Below, piece by piece: positions 59,443 through 64,000 of a DNA stretch of 64,000 nucleotides. Position 1 is the stretch's first letter. The number at the start of each line of letters is the position of its first letter. Position numbers and translations under genes: made by a program. A model generated the notes under the pieces. The model was not told the DNA's origin. It was given only the letters and a program-made list of their open reading frames with translations, and made no database searches. Source of the stretch: Piromyces finnis (taxonomy: Eukaryota > Neocallimastigomycota > Neocallimastigomycetes > Neocallimastigales > Neocallimastigaceae); the NCBI GenBank assembly GCA_002104945.1, contig MCFH01000046.1, positions 124,001-188,000 of the forward strand, in the 5' to 3' direction.

Positions 59443-62400
59443 CTAAACTATATGAATAGTTTCTTCAAATTTTCTCTTAGTTCTAATTGTTCCAGGTTTT
59501 GTTTGAGCAGCCTACATTTTATAAAATTCATGATATTTATGTTATAATTATGTTTATAATTTTTTATATATAATTTATAAATATACCTCATGGTTAGCAA
59601 GTTCTGGTGGTAATCTTGAAATTGATGACTTCATAATCATTTGTTTTAAATCATATAATACATCCGTATCATAATTAGACAAGAATGTGATTGCAGTACC
59701 ATTTTTACCAGCACGACCTGTTCTACCAATACGATGTGTATAATCTAATAAAAATAATAAAATAAATTACAATATAATTAATATTCATATTATAAATAAA
59801 TATTATAAATGCAACCATTTACCTTCAATATTTTTAGCCATATCATAATTAACTACAAGAGATACGTCTTTAACATCAATACCACGACCAGCAACATCAG
59901 TAGCAATAAGAATATCCTTAACTCTATTCTTAAGTTGAAGTAAAGCATATTCACGTTGTTCTTGACTTTTACCACCATGTAATGTTGTAACACGGAACTA
60001 ATAATATAAAAATAATTCATATAATTTAAGATATATACTTTAAATAAATATATATTAATAATTATATATATTATTTCTTACTCCTAATTTATCTAAAGCC
60101 TTATATAAAACATCGCAACTTTTCTTTTGATTAACAAATACCATGATTGGTGGTTGATAGTCTTCATTAATAATTTCAATTAATCTTTGTCTATATTATA
60201 TTATTATTTAAATGATTAATGATAATAATAATTAAATTCAATTTTAATATAAAAATTTAAAAATATAAATGTTACTTATTTCTTTAATAATTATTTTCAA
60301 TATTTTACCTCTTTCTATTATCATCATTAATAAATTCAACGATTTGTTCGACTGTATCTACAGCTTGACCTACATTACCAATATTTACAATAGCTGGTCT
60401 TCTCAAATATCTAGTTTAAAATATATTTGATTTTTTTTACATATTATTATTAAAAATATTATAATACCAAATATAATTACACAATATTATAGTAGAAATA
60501 ATTACTTTTTCGCTAGTCTTTCAACTGCTGGAGGCATAGTAGCTGAAAACATAACTGTTTGTCTATATAATGTTTTATTGATACGATTTGTTAAAGTATT
60601 TTCAGATTCATCTGTATCTGGTTTAATATTTGAAACGGGCAATTGATCAAGAATAAAATTAACGTCTGCTTCAAAACCCATATCTATCATACGATCTGCT
60701 TCATCCATAACAACATAAGTACATTGACTCAATACTAATATACGATTGTCTAAGCAATCCTTTAAACGACCAGGAGTAGCCATAACAATTTCAGCACCGT
60801 TTCTTAAATTAAAGGCTTGACCTTCAACTGCATGACCACCAACAAGGGATACACAATTATAACCGAGTGGTTTGGCAAATTTAACAGCCTCTTCTTCAAT
60901 TTGTTGTACCAATTCACGAGTTGGTGCTAAAATTAAAGCATATGGGCCATCGGCCATATTATCTTCAGTAATAGGTGGTAATTGTGATATATATACAAGC
61001 ATTGGAATAATAAATGATGCTGTTTTACCACTACCAGTTTCTGCAACACCAATAATATCACGATTTTCAAGTTCAATTGGGATAGCTTGCTTTTGAATTG
61101 GTGTTGGTTCATCATATCCAATTTCTTTAATAACAGATAAAATATTTTTCGGTAAATTAGATTCTTTCCATGAACGGATTGGATTTGGAATATTACCTCC
61201 TTTAGTTGTAATATTGAAATCTTCTTTAAAGATTCTCCAATCTCTTTCTCTCATTTCACTTAATAATTTTTCTGACCAATGTCTATCGTCCCATGCAGCC
61301 TTTCTTTCTTTTTTCCTTTGCTTTTCCAGTAATTGGCTATATTTAATTCAAACAAAATATTAAAATAAAAAATAAGTAACAATAAATATGTATTTTTTAT
61401 TATAGTATTTTTAAAATACCAACCCGGCTCTGTCCTTTTCTTCAATATTTCTTCTTCTTTCCAATAAATCATCATAAAATTTAGAACGTTGACGTTTTTG
61501 CTCTTTAACATCAATACCAGCAATCATACCTCTACCAAACAATAAGGCATCATGCTTATGAGAATAAAGTGGATTGATATCATGTGAGGTATCCTCTGAC
61601 GCATCCCATTCAAATACAAATTTTTTTTCATTCATTCTTCTTATTCTTCTCTTCTTTCGTTCACCGCCCATAAACCTTTCCTTTATATATTATACACATA
61701 AATATATAGATAGATAAATAGATAGATAGATAAGCAAAGTATTCTTAAGTTTTTATTTAAACATTATATTTATATTATATTTATAATACTTTACTCTAAT
61801 TGCTTGAATTTCTTTTGATGTTAAATGAAATTCAGAATTATCACTCATTTGGGATTCATCCTTTCTTTCTCTACTTCTACTTCTGTTTCTACTTCTGCTT
61901 CTGCTTCTACTTCTATCTCTATCTCTATATCTTCCTCTTTCTCTACTTCTGCTTCTGCTTCTACTTCTGCTTCTACTTCTCCTTCTTACATTATCTATAT
62001 TGCAAATTCATTTAAATCATATTGTTAATATAAAAAGATTTTCAATATTAATTACTACTTAATTAAAAACCTACCCTGTGCTACTTTAAAAAATTCCTCT
62101 CTTTCTTTTCTCTCTTCTTCTTGTCTTTTTCTTATGCCTTCTACTTCTTTTCTTCTTTTTTCAAGTGCAATTTTTGCACGTTCTTCTTTTGTTAAGAATT
62201 TTGGCTTTATATTTTAAATCCAAAAATTTACATTTTTTTAATTTGAAATTTTAAATTATTAAAAAAGGGAATGAATATAATTTAATTTATCTCCATTAAA
62301 TTTATTATTTATATATTGTTTTCTAAGTAATTATTTGAAAAAATACCTTTTCAAATGAAATGTTTTCTTGTTTTTTATTTAATAAATCTTCAATTGAAAT

Positions 62401-63171
62401 TGGAACTTTTTTTGTTGATGTAATCACATCCTGATCGTTTTCTATTGAATCACTTATTATATTTTCGCCTTTCTTTTCTTTTTCTTTATACTTATTTTTT
62501 AAATTATCTCTATCTCTGTCTCTGTCTCTATCTCTGTCTCTATCTCTGTTTCTATCTCTATCTCTATCTCTGTCTCTACCTCTTTCTCTATCTCTTCTAT
62601 CTCTGTCTCTATCTCTTCTATCTCTATCTCTGTCTCTGTCTCTATCTCTGTCTCTATCTCTGTCTCTGTCTCTGTCTCTATCTCTTTCTCTATCTCTGTC
62701 TCTATCTCTGTCTCTATCTCTGTCTCTGTCTCTGTCTCTGTCTCTATCTCTGTCTCTGTCTCTGTCTCTGTCTCTATCTCTATCCCTGTCTCTATCTCTT
62801 CTATCTCTTTCTCTGTCTTTTTCTCTTCTTTCTTTGTTTTTATCTCTTACATCATCTTTAGAATTATTTAATTCTTGTTGTATATCATTATCGATTTCCA
62901 TGCTCGAGCTATTCATATATTATTATTATAAAATATAATTACATATATATATTTATTAGCAAATTTATTATTTATTAAATTAAAACTAAAGTAACACTAT
63001 AAAATTATATTATTGTTATTTTTAATTATCTCTTTATATAATTCAAATAATTAATTAAATAAAAATCAAAATTTCATTTTATTCTTTTTTTCCTTAAAAA
63101 ATAAATAAATATATCTATAATATTAAAACTTATTACTTATTATACCTTTGCTCTTCTTTATTATTTGACAT
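59443..63171 (-). CDS. PRP28: PRP28/DDX23 spliceosomal DEAD-box helicase
   Basis: PRP28 (DDX23) is the U5 snRNP helicase that removes U1 from the 5' splice site. A short first exon (63171-about 63147, MSNNKEEQ) joins the next in phase at 62931, followed by about 100 residues of Arg-Asp dipeptides (62505-62830), a [19 protein letters not shown] helix and an RS-rich exon (about 61830-62000). The core has [40 protein letters not shown], the Q motif ([13 protein letters not shown]), Walker [25 protein letters not shown] ([13 protein letters not shown]) and SAT (MFSATMPP). It then has [23 protein letters not shown], the [10 protein letters not shown] and [11 protein letters not shown] helicase motifs and the [19 protein letters not shown] end. 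All motifs are intact. The RD repeat is a TCTCTA/TCTCTG hexamer on the plus strand. Confidence 0.95.
62505..62815 (-). repeat. hexanucleotide array encoding Arg-Asp repeats in PRP28
   Basis: About 50 units of AGAGA[C/T] with a few AGAAGA or GAGAGA interruptions, giving (RD)n with rare RRD and RE. On the plus strand it is a nearly pure C/T tract with G or A at every sixth base. Confidence 0.92.
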
Positions 63172-63473
63172 TTTATGTAATTCTAACTTTAAATTATCAA
63201 TTTATATTTAATAATTTTTATTAATCAAATACATTATACTTTCTAAATATCAGTTTTTTTTTCTATTATTATTAATAAAATAAAATATTATAAATTATGA
63301 TATATTTTAATTAACAAATATAGTCACGTGATTTATTATATTTTATAAGATTTTTTCAATTTATTTTATTTTTTAGACATTTTTAAAATATTTATTTTAA
63401 TTTAATTGGCATATAATTATTATATGCTATAATTATAAATAAATTATTAAAACAATAAAGTACAATATTAAAT
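63172..63473. other. spacer, no gene seen
   Basis: 302 bp of A/T-rich DNA between the rabenosyn-like 3' end and the PRP28 start. It contains a CACGTG-containing patch near 63325. Nothing else was recognised. Confidence 0.45.
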
Positions 63474-64000
63474 TTAAAAGTTAATTTCTTCCAATTCGAC
63501 TTTTAGTTTTTCTATTTCTAATGTAATATCTTGTATGGATTCTTCTAAAATTTTAGCATTATCAAATTTTCTATTAAATAAAGCATCTTGATAATATCCT
63601 TGTAGCATAGAATATTGATCATTTAAAGCTTCCATTGCTACATTTATTTCTTTTATTCTTTTGGTTTTTTCTATATCCTCATTTATAACATTAATCTCAT
63701 CCTTTTCAGGTAACATTTTTAATGTTATCATATTATTTTGTAAAAATATTATACTACCTTTTGCTATATTAGTCTGTAAAGTTCTATGATATTTTGAATT
63801 TGCTGGTAATTTTAAAATTCTTTTACTGGAAATTATATAATTTATAATATTTATGTTAATTAAATAAAATATATATAATAATAATAGCAATAATAGCAAC
63901 AATAAATATTGCTATTACTATTAACAATTAATTAATAATTAATTACCTTAATAAATCTATTTGGTGAAAATTCTTAATAAGTTTTTCACGATATAACGCT
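63474..64000 (-). CDS. C-terminal part of a rabenosyn-5/Vac1-like protein, 5' end outside window
   Basis: Two exons are visible: 64000-63947 (LYREKLIKNFHQIDLL) and 63825-63474. They join in phase through a GTAATT...TTCCAG intron. The product reads SKRILKLPANSKYHRTLQTN, then FLQNNMITLKMLP, then a terminal helical hairpin with QYSMLQGYYQDALFNRKFDN. That last part resembles the Rab-binding helices of rabenosyn-5/Vac1 (LLxxYIxxAxxxGRxDExxxL pattern), proteins that tether early endosomes. The FYVE and zinc-finger region would lie beyond the right edge, so the call is tentative. Confidence 0.42.

Noticed and set aside
62445..62861. Plus-strand LCLYLCL repeat ORF
   Set aside because: A shadow of the Arg-Asp hexamer array of PRP28 on the minus strand.

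Overview
The window is nuclear DNA of a eukaryote. Genes are split by many short GT...AG introns, and introns and spacers are almost pure A/T with long homopolymer runs and AAT/TTA microsatellites. Coding regions carry Asn-, Ser- and Gln-rich low-complexity tracts. Fungal-type housekeeping genes (Hsp104, GCN20/ABCF3, PRP28, TAF5, CDC23, Erv41/ERGIC2) sit beside two cilium/basal-body genes (OFD1-like and CATIP-like). Together these point to a flagellated early-diverging fungus, most probably an anaerobic gut fungus (Neocallimastigomycota). That placement is an inference; no rRNA is present. No rRNA, tRNA, CRISPR array or transposon was recognised.

Layout. 1-9 kb: an OFD1-like gene (-, cut by the left edge) and a CATIP-like gene (+) are arranged head to head. 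9-17.5 kb: a RAD51D-like recombinase (+), an ABCF3/GCN20 ATPase (-) whose second Walker B/D-loop is assembled through two consecutive 4-nt microexons, and a small MIC26/MIC27-like membrane protein (+). 18.4-51 kb: two intronless Hsp104 genes in opposite orientation share an indel-free 2652-bp tract. Between them lie five genes of an unrecognised secreted 12-cysteine family (four clustered at 22.9-31.1 kb, one at 45-46.4 kb), plus TAF5 and CDC23/APC8. 51.6-58.3 kb: a PDI-like protein lacking the CxxC of its last thioredoxin fold, a CCCH-zinc-finger methyltransferase-like protein and ERGIC2/Erv41. 59.4-64 kb: PRP28/DDX23 with RD and RS repeats, then the 3' end of a probable rabenosyn/Vac1-like gene.

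Most genes are unlinked housekeeping functions: spliceosome, TFIID, APC/C, DNA repair, translation control and ER-Golgi traffic. The accessory part is the secreted cysteine-rich family. Its domain is an internal duplication of a six-cysteine module, and one member joins domains with acidic linkers of 31 and 43 identical pentapeptides (DEPVV). This family, with an Hsp104 on each side and a redox-dead PDI-like gene just outside, is the best candidate here for undescribed biology. Any functional link between these genes is conjecture.

Exon joins were read by eye. Those of the CATIP-like, CDC23, PDI-like, CCCH-methyltransferase, MIC-like and 46-kb cysteine-rich genes were checked to give whole-codon totals. 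The others are approximate.
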